From DATAEE01 sp036258175 (GTDB lineage Bacteria; Acidobacteriota; Vicinamibacteria; Vicinamibacterales; 2-12-FULL-66-21), in contig DATAEE010000190.1 in the NCBI GenBank assembly GCA_036258175.1, forward strand, positions 1 to 64,000: DNA of 64,000 nucleotides, in the 5' to 3' direction. Below the pieces are notes generated by a model, which made no database searches, was not told the DNA's origin, and saw only the letters and a list, made by a program, of their open reading frames with translations. Position numbers and translations under genes: made by a program. Positions 1-10,632 of this stretch are shown piece by piece (positions within the stretch are counted from its first letter, which is position 1; each line of letters begins with the position of its first letter).

Positions 1-2096
1 TTCATGCAACGGAAACCGTTTGCCGGAGACCGGTCGAAGGGGTCCATCCGCAAGGCGGTTTGGAACATGTAGACGGGCTCGTTCCAAGAACCGCCGAGAG
101 AATAGCGAAGCTCTCCCGAAGCATTCCAGCACCACTCGCGAAAGTTACCCGCCAGGTCGGCGGCACCGGAGGCACCGATGCCAGGATACGACCCCACGGA
201 AGCGGGGCCGTCGCCCCCGAAATTGCTCAGGGGAACGATCTCCGTCGCCAGCGACATGACGTGCTCGCTGCTGGGGAGCGCGGCGCGGAGCCAGTGATAC
301 ACCGTGGGTAGACTCTTGCCTCGGAAGGAAGCGTAAGCCGCCGCCTCGTACCAGCTCACGCCGCCTACCGGATAGTCCGCTTTGCCGGCGGCGAAGTTGC
401 CTACTTCCCACGTCGCGGGTCCCGGGCGGCCGGTGGAGTCGACGAGCAGGTCCATCGCCTTTTCCCACGGCAGAACCCGATTGCCTTGCCGGAACTCGTA
501 CTGCCAGTACTCCTTCCGCTTGTAACCCCCGGCGTCGACGAACTCTTTGAACTTGGCGTTGGTGACTTCGGTGCGGTCAAGGAAATAGGAATCGAGCGTG
601 ACAGCACGCAGCGGAAGACTGGTCAACGGCACCAGGTAGCGCCCGCCGTCGACGGCGACCATCCCGGACGGCACGGTGCCTATAGGATCCAGACGAAAGC
701 TGATGCGGTTTCGCTCCCTCGGCGTCAAGAACGAGGGCAACGACTCGAATCTCTCACCCGGCTGGGTGTAGGAAATCGAGGAGAGCATCTCGCGAGGCTC
801 GAAACCCTCCTTGAGGATCCGCAGTCGGAAGCCTCCCAGGGGGAGGCGGTGATCGGTGATGGGCGTCTTTCCGAGGAGGCGCCACTCGGTGTCAGGCGCG
901 TTCTCCCGATAGAGGACGTCCGCTTCCGGCGGATCGGTCTCGACCGAGATCGCATCGCTCATTTGGTCCCACAAGCCGAGGAGCACCGGGTCGTCAGGGA
1001 TGAAGCGCTCCGCCTCACGGGCTAGAGCGAAGGCCTTGCTGTATTCCTCTTTCTCGATCCACTGGGACACCTGCGGAAGCGCTTCCTGGCGCGCCCACTC
1101 TCGCCGGGTCGCGTCGCGCATCGCGTTGGCGATGAAGAGCGCGATCAACCCGATGGCGGCGACGGCGGGTATCGCAAAGCGAGGTTTTCGAACTGCGCGC
1201 CACAGAGAGCCGGCTTCCGCATCGACAACGCTCTGGCGAAAAGCCGCGAGCTCCTGGTGAAGCTCTCCGGCGCTCGCGAAACGATCGCTCGTCTCTTTCG
1301 CGAGCGCCTTCTGCCCGATCCGCTGCAGCTCGCTGGGGATTCCGAGGATTTCCGGCTCGAACGGTGCCGGGGCATCGCGCAGGATCGCGGCCAGCGTTTC
1401 CGTGTGGGTCCCCCGCGCGAACGGCGCCGTTCCCGAAAGCATCTCGTAGAGAACGCAACCGAATGAAAAGCAGTCACTGGTCGGGGTCGCCGCGGCGCCC
1501 TTGGACTGCTCCGGTGACATGTACGCGAGCGTTCCCATGATGATGCCGGCTTCTGTCGCTCCCCCCTCACGCATTAGCGTCGCGCTCTCGTCCTGGGACG
1601 CGATCGGGAGCGCGGAGACCGACTTCGCAAGACCGAAATCGAGGATCTTGACGACATCCTTCGACGTGATGAAGAGGTTCGTCGGTTTGATGTCCCGGTG
1701 AACGATCCCTTTGGCATGTGCGGCGGCCAGCCCATCCGCGACCGACAAGGCGATATCGAGGGCTTGGCCCCAGGGCAGGCGTCTCTCGCGTCTCAACCGC
1801 TCGCCGAGCGTCTCGCCCTCCAGAAGCTCCGAGACCGCGTAGTCGACGTTGCCTTCCGAACCGAAGGCGAAGACGGTCAGAATATGCGGATGGGAGAGCG
1901 CCGCCAGGGTCTTCGCCTCGCGTTTGAAGCGCTGGATGGCCTCGGAATCCTGGGAGAGGCGTTCGGAAAGCACCTTGATCGCCACGTCGCGGTCGAGCTC
2001 GGGATCCTTGGCGCGGTAAACCTCTCCCATCCCGCCTGCACCGAGCGGCGAAACGATCTCGTACCCTCCGAGCCTGGCTCCAGGAGTTAGAGGCAA
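1..2096 (-). CDS. Ser/Thr protein kinase fused to a formylglycine-enzyme-like (SUMF1) domain, 3' end cut by window edge
   Basis: The reading frame is open from a TTG start to the left edge (about 698 residues visible). The TTG is chosen because GGGAGG lies about 9 nt upstream and it directly precedes the kinase domain. Kinase motifs are a glycine loop GAGGMGEVY (from about residue 19), the lysine in VAIK (41), HRDIKPTN (133-140), DFG (153) and APE-like SPEQ. A single membrane helix follows near residues 300-320, so the kinase is cytoplasmic. A PEGA-like segment (about 365-440) and an FGE-sulfatase fold domain (about 470 to the edge, ending NGFRCM) would be periplasmic. The C-terminal domain lacks the cysteine pair expected after GGSW, so it is probably a sensor or binding module rather than an active formylglycine generator. 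The substrate is unknown. Confidence 0.9.
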   Translation of the reverse strand, partial: MPLTPGARLGGYEIVSPLGAGGMGEVYRAKDPELDRDVAIKVLSERLSQDSEAIQRFKREAKTLAALSHPHILTVFAFGSEGNVDYAVSELLEGETLGERLRRERRLPWGQALDIALSVADGLAAAHAKGIVHRDIKPTNLFITSKDVVKILDFGLAKSVSALPIASQDESATLMREGGATEAGIIMGTLAYMSPEQSKGAAATPTSDCFSFGCVLYEMLSGTAPFARGTHTETLAAILRDAPAPFEPEILGIPSELQRIGQKALAKETSDRFASAGELHQELAAFRQSVVDAEAGSLWRAVRKPRFAIPAVAAIGLIALFIANAMRDATRREWARQEALPQVSQWIEKEEYSKAFALAREAERFIPDDPVLLGLWDQMSDAISVETDPPEADVLYRENAPDTEWRLLGKTPITDHRLPLGGFRLRILKEGFEPREMLSSISYTQPGERFESLPSFLTPRERNRISFRLDPIGTVPSGMVAVDGGRYLVPLTSLPLRAVTLDSYFLDRTEVTNAKFKEFVDAGGYKRKEYWQYEFRQGNRVLPWEKAMDLLVDSTGRPGPATWEVGNFAAGKADYPVGGVSWYEAAAYASFRGKSLPTVYHWLRAALPSSEHVMSLATEIVPLSNFGGDGPASVGSYPGIGASGAADLAGNFREWCWNASGELRYSLGGSWNEPVYMFQTALRMDPFDRSPANGFRCM

Positions 2097-2150
2097 TGTT
2101 TTCCGCCTCCCGAATCGACCGCGGCCGATTGTAACGGCGCCGGAGAGTCC

Positions 2151-2519
2151 CTACCGCGGAATCTGCTCGACCGACGTCGGCCGGACGTGCATGACGTCGA
2201 CCTTCACATCGAATTTCCAGGGATAGAAGTACTTCGGCAGCACCTCGATCTGCTGTTCATACGAGGCGTCGATCGCCGTCGAACTACGGCCAGGCTCGAT
2301 CGCGACCTCGGAAGCGTCGAGCGGGAGAGCGTGGCGTTCGATCAGCTTCGCGATGCGCTCACGAATATCGTTCTCCGTCTTGCCACCGGAGAAGCGGGCG
2401 ACCTCCGTCACCTCGTCCCGGAACTGCACGTAGTGCCAGTAGGCCGGCACGGCTTTGTAAGCCGCGTGCCCGATAGCAAACAAGATCGCGAGCTTGATGA
2501 GCGTTTTGATCAGCCGCAT
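2151..2519 (-). CDS. Small membrane-anchored DUF4845-like protein next to lepB
   Basis: This 122-residue protein begins MRLIKTLIKLAILFAIGH, giving one N-terminal membrane helix, followed by a mixed alpha/beta domain ending near VDVMHVRPTSVEQIPR. The ATG at 2519 is chosen because the longer in-frame extension runs into lepB and is arginine-rich shadow sequence. The gene starts 10 bp after the lepB stop on the same strand, so it is probably co-transcribed. In Proteobacteria a DUF4845 protein commonly sits directly downstream of lepB; the position, size and single-helix layout suggest the same family. This is inference from context, and the biochemical role is not known. Confidence 0.75.
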   Translation of the reverse strand: MRLIKTLIKLAILFAIGHAAYKAVPAYWHYVQFRDEVTEVARFSGGKTENDIRERIAKLIERHALPLDASEVAIEPGRSSTAIDASYEQQIEVLPKYFYPWKFDVKVDVMHVRPTSVEQIPR

Positions 2520-2529
2520 CCGGTCCTCG

Positions 2530-3219
2530 TCAGCGGATCTGCCGGAGCATCCGTTCCCAGCGGGTCCGCGTGAAGAAATGCGTGACGACTGACGCGACGC
2601 GCGAGAGAGTCTCCCCCGGACCGTCTCCCTGCTCAACGTCCGGTCCGGCATCGTACGACCAGTAAATCAGCAGCGCTTTGCCCTTGACGTAGTGGTGCGG
2701 CAGGAAGCCCCAGTAACGGCTATCCTGCGAGTTGTCCCGGTTGTCCCCCATGACGAAAAAGTGGTTGGGAGGGACCGTCACCGGGCCGTAGCGATCGCGC
2801 ACGTCGAAGGACGTGACTTCGCCGTAGCTTCCGGCCGGCTCCAGATAGTGCACGTAGGGCTCGTCGATCGGCGCGCCGTTGACGTAGACCTTCTTCTCGC
2901 GCACCTCGAGGGTCTCCCCCGGAAGGCCGATCACCCGCTTGATGAAGTCACGCTCCGGATCCTCCGGATACTTGAACACGACGATGTCGCCGCGGCGGAC
3001 TTCTCCGACTGGCAGGAGCACACTGCCCGGCCCACTCGGGCCGAAGATGAACTTATTGACCAGCAGATGATCGCCGATGAGCAGGTTGTTCTCCATCGAG
3101 CCCGTCGGAATCTTGAAGGCCTGAACGACCCACGTCCGCACGAAGAGCGCGAGGATCACGGCGATGACGATCGATTCGAAGTATTCGCGGAGAGTGGATT
3201 TCTTGAAGCTGGCTGCCAT
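2530..3219 (-). CDS. lepB: Signal peptidase I
   Basis: This is the membrane-bound serine protease that removes Sec/Tat signal peptides on the outer face of the inner membrane. From the ATG at 3219 it is 229 residues. A membrane helix (about 14-34) is followed by the catalytic-serine box PTGSMENNLL (Ser41), box D FIKRVIGLPGE with the general-base Lys94, and box E GDNRDNSQDSRYWG. An in-frame start 45 bp upstream adds a Gly/Ala-rich stretch that is less likely to be translated. It lies about 100 bp downstream of lepA on the same strand, the classical lepA-lepB order, and is followed by the DUF4845-like gene. Confidence 0.95.
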   Translation of the reverse strand: MAASFKKSTLREYFESIVIAVILALFVRTWVVQAFKIPTGSMENNLLIGDHLLVNKFIFGPSGPGSVLLPVGEVRRGDIVVFKYPEDPERDFIKRVIGLPGETLEVREKKVYVNGAPIDEPYVHYLEPAGSYGEVTSFDVRDRYGPVTVPPNHFFVMGDNRDNSQDSRYWGFLPHHYVKGKALLIYWSYDAGPDVEQGDGPGETLSRVASVVTHFFTRTRWERMLRQIR

Positions 3220-3315
3220 CTTTTGTTTTTCTTGCGCTGGGGCCCCACCCCCAGCGCCTGCCACGCCTCGCTCTCGCTCGGCGCGCTGCTGCCGGCTACC
3301 GGGTGAAACCCGCTT

Positions 3316-5118
<1,803 letters not shown>

Positions 5119-5135
5119 GCGTGAGGAATTACGCG

Positions 5136-5141
5136 ATTATA
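5136..5141 (-). promoter_or_regulatory. Probable -10 box of the lepA promoter
   Basis: Reading the minus strand, a perfect TATAAT sits 17 bp before the lepA ATG. No good -35 hexamer is found at 16-18 bp: a TTGACG is present but 25 bp away. The call rests on the rarity of an exact TATAAT in this GC-rich DNA and on its position. Confidence 0.4.
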
Positions 5142-5202
5142 CCATTCCCGTTCAGTAACTTAGCCGCGTCAACCGCCACGGGACGCGCGCCGTCTAAGTG
5201 CC

Positions 5203-7614
5203 ATGCTGTCCGCTCTTCTCCAGGACGTCCGCTACGGCGTGCGGCTGCTCGGCCGCGCGCCGGGCTTCACGACGGTTGCGACGTTGACGCTCGCGCTCGG
5301 CATCGGCGGCAACGCCGCGATCTTCAGCGTCGTCCACGGGGTGCTGCTCCGGCCGCTGCCCTACCCCGATCCCGGGCGGCTGGTCGTGGTCCAGCACTCG
5401 ATCCCCGGTAACCCGGACGCGGGCGACACGACGTCACCCGGCAACCTCTACGACTGGATCGAGCGTCAACGGTCGTTCGACGTCCTCGCAGGATGGGACA
5501 CGACCGTGTTGTCGAAGACGGCACCGGGAGAAGCGGAGCGCCTGCAGGGCACCATCGCGGCTGGCGCACTGTTCGACGTTCTCCAGGTCCCTGCTGCGCG
5601 CGGCCGGACGCTGACAGCCGCCGATGACCGGCAGGAGGCGCCGCCGATCATCGTCATCAGCGAAGCACTATCGCGGCGACTCTTCGACGGCGCCGCCGCG
5701 CTCGGTCAGACGATCACGCTCAACGAGCGCGTGTACACGGTCGTCGGGATCATGCCGCGCGACTTCCGTTTCCCCGACGGCGACACCGAATACTGGATTC
5801 CCGCCCAGTTCGACGCGCAGATGCGGACCTCTCGCACGCAGTACTCACTCTTGGGTCTTGGTCGGTTGCGCGCGGACCGCACGATCGAAGAAGCGCGCGC
5901 AGATATGGCCGCGATTAGTGCCGACCTTCGCCGGATGTTTCCGAAGATCGCGGATCCGGACACCCGCGTGGATCCGTTCAAGGACATCGTGGTGTCGTCC
6001 GTGGAATCGCGCTTGATGATCCTCATGGGCGCCGTCGCGTTCGTACTGCTGATCGCCTGCGCCAACCTGGCGAACCTCCTCCTGGCGCGCGCCTCCGGCC
6101 GGCACCGCGAAATCGCCGTTCGTCAGGCGCTGGGAGCCGGGAGCGGCCGCGTCGTGCGGCAACTCCTTACCGAAAGCGCGTTGCTCGGCCTGCTTGGTGG
6201 CCTGGTCGGCCTCGCAATCGGACGATGGTCGTTGGCGCTGTTGGTCGCGCAGCTCCCGCCCGACCTGCCAAGGGTCGAAGAGATCGCGCTCGACTGGACG
6301 GTGGTGGCGGTCGTAGGCGTGGTTTCGCTGGTGGCGAGCATCCTGTTCGGTCTCGTTCCGGCCTGGCAGCTTTCGACCGGCCGGCCCGCCGTTGCACTTC
6401 GCGAAGGCGCCCGTGGGTCGAGCGGCTCCGCGTGGATCCGCAACGCGCTCGTCGTCTCGGAACTTGCGCTCGCCGTCGTGCTGCTCGTAGGTGCAGGGCT
6501 GCTCATCCGCAGTTTCCTCCTGCTGCAACGCGTCGATCCGGGATTCAACCCGGAGAGGTTGCTCACCTTTCGGGTTCAGGTCCCCGACCGATACAAACCC
6601 GAGGAGCGCGTCGCGTTTTTCGAAAGGACGGTCGCTGAAATCAGCGCCATTCCAGGCGTCAGGTCAGCAGCGGCAATCAACATGGTGCCGGTCGCGGGCC
6701 GCGGCATCGGTGCATGGCTCAACATCGTTGGACGACCGCCTGCCGATGGCACGAACCCAAACGCCGTCCCCTATCGCGTCGTGACGCCCGGGTACTTCGA
6801 AACCGTGGGCCTGCGGCTGATCAGCGGCCGGCTGCTGACGAAGTCGGATTCCCTTGAGCGATCCCCTGTCGTGGTGATCGACGAAGCGCTCGCCCGGCGG
6901 CAGTGGCCCGGTGAGGATCCGATCGGACGCCAAATCATTCTCGGCGCGCTGCCCGACGACGCGATCACGCCGAAGAGCACGGTCGTCGGCATCGTGAGTA
7001 ACGTCAGGCAGCTCGGGCTCGACAGCGACCCGCCCGGCATGGTGTACGTCCCCCACCGCGTGATGCCGTTCTGGCCGACGTTCGCGTTCGTGCTTCGGAC
7101 TGCCGTCGAGCCCCAGTCGGTCATGCCCGCCGCAAGAGCGCGGATCCGGGCGCTGGATCCATCGTTGCCGATCTCCGGTGTGCGCACGGTCGAAGAGGTC
7201 ATCGCTCAGTCGACACTACCGGCGCGTTCCTCGATGGTGCTGCTGGCCTGCTTCGCGGCCCTCGCGCTCGTGATGGCTGCGGTCGGCGTGTACGGAGTGC
7301 TGTCGTACACAGTGAGCCAGCGACAGCGCGAGATGGGGATTCGGCTGGCGCTCGGCGCCGAGCCACGGCGGCTTCGCTGGCTGATGCTCGGCGAAGGGCT
7401 GCGCCACGCATCAATCGGAATAGGCATCGGTCTGGCGGGAGCGTTCGCGCTGACCCGGCTCATGCAGTCGCTGCTCTATGGAGTGACAGCGACCGATCCC
7501 GTGACCTTTGCGAGCGTGGTCGTGCTTCTCGGACTTGTCGCTGTGCTGGCGTGCTACGTCCCCGCACGCCGCGCGACAAAGGTCGATCCGGTCGCGATCA
7601 TGCGCGCGGAGTGA
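5203..7614 (+). CDS. Orphan ABC transporter permease of the acidobacterial MacB/FtsX type (ADOP)
   Basis: This 803-residue protein has the layout of the duplicated orphan permeases: an N-terminal LLQDVRYGVRLLGRAPGF motif, one membrane helix, a periplasmic MacB-PCD domain (about 60-260), three helices with the FtsX signature around LANLLLARASGRHREIAVR (about 290-400), then a second helix, PCD and FtsX set ending with SQRQREMGIRLALGA and a PARRATKVDPVAIMRAE tail. No ABC ATPase or membrane fusion protein is adjacent, consistent with an orphan. Substrate unknown; MacB relatives act in mechanotransmission or efflux. It is convergent with the broken hydrolase, with a single base between the two stop codons. 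Confidence 0.93.
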   Translation: MLSALLQDVRYGVRLLGRAPGFTTVATLTLALGIGGNAAIFSVVHGVLLRPLPYPDPGRLVVVQHSIPGNPDAGDTTSPGNLYDWIERQRSFDVLAGWDTTVLSKTAPGEAERLQGTIAAGALFDVLQVPAARGRTLTAADDRQEAPPIIVISEALSRRLFDGAAALGQTITLNERVYTVVGIMPRDFRFPDGDTEYWIPAQFDAQMRTSRTQYSLLGLGRLRADRTIEEARADMAAISADLRRMFPKIADPDTRVDPFKDIVVSSVESRLMILMGAVAFVLLIACANLANLLLARASGRHREIAVRQALGAGSGRVVRQLLTESALLGLLGGLVGLAIGRWSLALLVAQLPPDLPRVEEIALDWTVVAVVGVVSLVASILFGLVPAWQLSTGRPAVALREGARGSSGSAWIRNALVVSELALAVVLLVGAGLLIRSFLLLQRVDPGFNPERLLTFRVQVPDRYKPEERVAFFERTVAEISAIPGVRSAAAINMVPVAGRGIGAWLNIVGRPPADGTNPNAVPYRVVTPGYFETVGLRLISGRLLTKSDSLERSPVVVIDEALARRQWPGEDPIGRQIILGALPDDAITPKSTVVGIVSNVRQLGLDSDPPGMVYVPHRVMPFWPTFAFVLRTAVEPQSVMPAARARIRALDPSLPISGVRTVEEVIAQSTLPARSSMVLLACFAALALVMAAVGVYGVLSYTVSQRQREMGIRLALGAEPRRLRWLMLGEGLRHASIGIGIGLAGAFALTRLMQSLLYGVTATDPVTFASVVVLLGLVAVLACYVPARRATKVDPVAIMRAE

Positions 7615-7615
7615 T

Positions 7616-8427
7616 CTAGTCGCCGATCTTCTCTATCAATTCACTCGCAATCGCGGCGGGCTTCGCACCGCCAAGGTTGGTGAGGACGACGACGGTTGTG
7701 CCGCTGTCTGCGAGATAGGTCATGTAAGAGGCGAACCCGTTGATTCCTCCACCATGCGAGATCGCCTTCTTGTCACCGTTAGGAATACCCAAGCCAAATC
7801 CATACGTCGTGGCCGACCCGTCGTTCAGCTTCGCCGGCGCAATCATCAGGTCGAGCGACGCGCGCGTGACGACTTTGCCGTTCATCAGCGCCGAGGTCCA
7901 GGCGACGAGATCAGTGACGCTCGAACACAGCGCGCCAGCCGAGAACGGCGCCTTCATGCTCAAGTAGGGCGCGTTGAGGACGGCCCTGGATAGCTCTTGA
8001 TGCCCGACGTGTGCGTGAGGAGATGCCGGATCGTGATGCGGCGGCTGGCGATGGGATACTCCGGCAGGTATTTCTCGATTGGATCGTCGAGCGACATCTT
8101 GCCCGCTTCGACCAGACGCATGACGGACGCTGCAGTGAACTGCTTGGTCAGAGAGCCGATCCGATAGACCGTCGACGGTGACGCCTTGACGTCAAGTTCG
8201 ACGTTTGCCAGGTCGTAGCCCTTTGCGACGAGCGTACGGCCGCCGTGAGCGATGGCGATCGACACGCCGGGGATCGACTGCTCCTTCATCGCGGCCGAGA
8301 CGACGGTGTCGGCCTGCGCCTCCACAGAGGTCGCGGCTGGCGCTTGCCGCGCCGCGTTCGTGGCGAGCGGGACCGTAAGAGAGCAGCAAACGACGAAAGC
8401 AGCGAGCAACAGACGTCGACCGAGCAT
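7616..8427 (-). pseudogene. Beta-lactamase/serine-hydrolase (class C, PBP-like), internally deleted and frameshifted
   Basis: Two minus-strand pieces belong to one gene. The N-terminal piece (8427 to 7960) has a signal peptide and the catalytic SLTK motif (Ser92, Lys95), then runs through HLLTHTSGIKSYPG and stops out of frame. The C-terminal piece (open through about 7990, stop at 7616) reads NAPYLSMKAPFSAGALCSS and contains the HGGGINGF motif that fits the family's His-Gly box. The 80-100 residues that normally lie between these points, including the Tyr-x-Asn motif, are missing, and the frames differ (about 7985-8000 is the junction). A real deletion and an assembly collapse cannot be separated from sequence alone. 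As it stands no active enzyme can be made. Confidence 0.85.
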
Positions 8428-8451
8428 GCGGGCGATCCTATACTAGGCACC

Positions 8452-10632
8452 GTGATCCTTCTGCTACTGACCTGTCTGTTTGGAGCTCAGACGCCGGCCT
8501 CCGACGCCAACGAAGCGCTCTGGGATGCGGCGCGTTCCGGCGACACGGCCCGCGTCGCCGCGGCGCTCGACAAGGGCGTCGACGTGAACGCGAAGGCGCG
8601 GTACGGCGCGACCGCGCTGTTCTTTGCCGCCGACAAAGGACACCTAGAGACGGTGAAGCTGCTCGTCGCTCGCGGTGCCGAAATCAACCTCGAGGACACG
8701 TTCTATCGGTTCAAGCCGATTGACCTGGCGCTGGAGAACGGGCACGCCGATGTCGGCATTTTTCTGCTCGAGAAGGGAGCCAAAGGCGGCGGGTTCGCGC
8801 TGATATCGGGCGTCCGATCGAACAATGCCGCGCTCGTCAAGGCGGCGCTCAAGGCCCCTGACGTCGATCGCCGGGCGCTGCAGTCGGCACTCGCGATCGC
8901 GGAACGCGAGAAGCGCACCGATCTGGCGGCGCCGATCAAGACGGCGCTGGACGCGCTGCCGGCGGACGCGACGCCGTCGGTACAGCTCGACCCGGCCGTG
9001 CTTCAGCGGTATGCCGGGCGGTATCGGAACGAGGCAGCGGGAGTAACCGCAACCATCGGCATTCGCGACGGTCAGCTGGTCGCCGAAGTACCCGGTCAAC
9101 CGCCCATTACGTTTACCGCGACAAGCGAGACAACGTTCCGGGCTCGTGAGATGGATGGCTTGACCATCGCGTTTAACGGGCGCGGTGGACTGGTTGAATC
9201 GGTGACGGTCACGGAACCGGGACGGGTGTCGTCGTACGTGCGCCTTACCGATAGTGCAGCCCCCGCAACGCCCGCCCCGGCACCCACGAGCGCGCCGCCC
9301 GTCAGTCTCGATCCTGCGCCCCGCACCGCCGCGCGAAACTGGCCCTCGTTCCGCGGCGAGCACGCCTCCGGTCGCGGTGACGGCCAGGGAGCGCTCGCCG
9401 AGTGGGACGTCGCGACCGGAAAGAACATCAAGTGGAAGACTGCGATTCCGGGGATCGCGACGGCGAGTCCGATTGTCTGGGGCGATCGCATTTTCGTGAC
9501 GACCGCGGTCAGCACCGCCGGCGACAGCTCGTTCCGGACCGGCCTCTATGGCGACGTCAAACCGGTGGACGATCTCTCGGAGCACGCGTTCAAGGTCTAT
9601 TGCCTCGACAAGGCAACAGGAAAAGTCCTCTGGGAGCGTACGGCGCACTCCGGTGCGCCAAAGGTGAAGCGGCATACGAAGTCGACGCAGGCGAACTCAA
9701 CTCCTGCGACCGACGGCAAACGCGTGGTCGCCGTCTTCGGATCGATCGGTCTCCTCGTCGCGTACGACACGGCGGGCAAAGAGTTGTGGCGCGCGGATAC
9801 CGGGATCCTCGACAGCGGATGGTTCTTCGATCCGACGTACCAGTGGGGTCATTCGAGCTCACCGGTCATCCACAAGAACTCCGTGATCGTCCAGGCGGAC
9901 CTGCAGAAAGGGTCGTACCTCGCCGCCTGGGATCTAGCGACCGGCAAGCAGCTCTGGAAAACTGACCGCGCGGACGAAATCCCGACCTGGGGCACACCGA
10001 CGCTCGTCACTGGAGGTACACGCGACGAGATCGTCACAAACGGCACGAAGATCCGCGGCTACGACCCGGCCACAGGCAAAGTGCTGTGGACGCTCGGACC
10101 GAACTCTGAAGTCACGGTCGGCACGCCGGTTGCGGAAAACGGCTTGATTTACGTCACGGGAGGATATCCACCCGTGAGGCCCATCTACGTCGTCCGCGCT
10201 GGCTCGATCGGCGACATCTCGCTGCCTGCTGGCAAGGAATCGAGCGACGCGATCGTCTGGAGCAACTCGCGGGAAGGCACGTACATCCCCACGCCGATCC
10301 TTTACGGCGGTTATTTCTTCACGTGCAACAACAACGGCATCGTCAACGTCTACGACTCGAAAACGGGTCAGCGCGTGGGCCGCGGCCGTGTTGGCGAGGG
10401 GGGCGCGTTCTCCGCTTCGCCGATCGCGGCTGACGGCAAGTTGTACCTGGCCAGCGAGGACGGCGACATCCACGTCATCCGGGCCAGCCCGGGACTCGAG
10501 CCGCTTGTGAAGAACTCGATGAAGGAAGTGATCATGGCGACGCCCGCCGTCTCGGACGGGTTGCTCATCGTCCGCACGCTCGGGCACGTGTACGGAATCG
10601 GCAGGGACTGGGGACTGGGGACTAGGGACTAG
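8452..10632 (+). CDS. Secreted ankyrin-repeat / DUF3471-like / PQQ beta-propeller fusion protein
   Basis: The GTG at 8452 is preferred because it starts a short signal peptide (VILLLLTCLFGAQTPA); the frame is open further upstream but lies antisense to the hydrolase. About 726 residues. Ankyrin repeats come first (ALWDAARSGDTARV, ALFFAADKGHLETVKLL, PIDLALENGHADVGIFLL). A DUF3471-like small beta domain follows (VLQRYAGRYRNEA to about residue 265), then a Pro/Ala/Thr linker, then a PQQ-type propeller starting NWPSFRGEHASG with blades of the form ATGKVLWER, TGKQLWKT and ATGKVLWTL. It probably binds ligand or protein in the periplasm; enzymatic function is not evident. The last codons and the stop lie in a heptamer array. 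Confidence 0.88.
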   Translation: MILLLLTCLFGAQTPASDANEALWDAARSGDTARVAAALDKGVDVNAKARYGATALFFAADKGHLETVKLLVARGAEINLEDTFYRFKPIDLALENGHADVGIFLLEKGAKGGGFALISGVRSNNAALVKAALKAPDVDRRALQSALAIAEREKRTDLAAPIKTALDALPADATPSVQLDPAVLQRYAGRYRNEAAGVTATIGIRDGQLVAEVPGQPPITFTATSETTFRAREMDGLTIAFNGRGGLVESVTVTEPGRVSSYVRLTDSAAPATPAPAPTSAPPVSLDPAPRTAARNWPSFRGEHASGRGDGQGALAEWDVATGKNIKWKTAIPGIATASPIVWGDRIFVTTAVSTAGDSSFRTGLYGDVKPVDDLSEHAFKVYCLDKATGKVLWERTAHSGAPKVKRHTKSTQANSTPATDGKRVVAVFGSIGLLVAYDTAGKELWRADTGILDSGWFFDPTYQWGHSSSPVIHKNSVIVQADLQKGSYLAAWDLATGKQLWKTDRADEIPTWGTPTLVTGGTRDEIVTNGTKIRGYDPATGKVLWTLGPNSEVTVGTPVAENGLIYVTGGYPPVRPIYVVRAGSIGDISLPAGKESSDAIVWSNSREGTYIPTPILYGGYFFTCNNNGIVNVYDSKTGQRVGRGRVGEGGAFSASPIAADGKLYLASEDGDIHVIRASPGLEPLVKNSMKEVIMATPAVSDGLLIVRTLGHVYGIGRDWGLGTRD
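10604..10632. repeat. Heptamer tandem repeat GGGACT(G/A), four units
   Basis: Four consecutive 7-bp units (two GGGACTG, two GGGACTA) plus a final G. The array encodes the last residues of the propeller protein, and its terminal CTAG supplies the TAG stop of that gene on the plus strand and the TAG stop of citrate synthase on the minus strand. Confidence 0.85.

Noticed and set aside
8245..8451. Upstream extension of the ankyrin/PQQ protein
   Set aside because: This part is antisense to the hydrolase N-terminus and has no signal peptide; GTG 8452 begins one.
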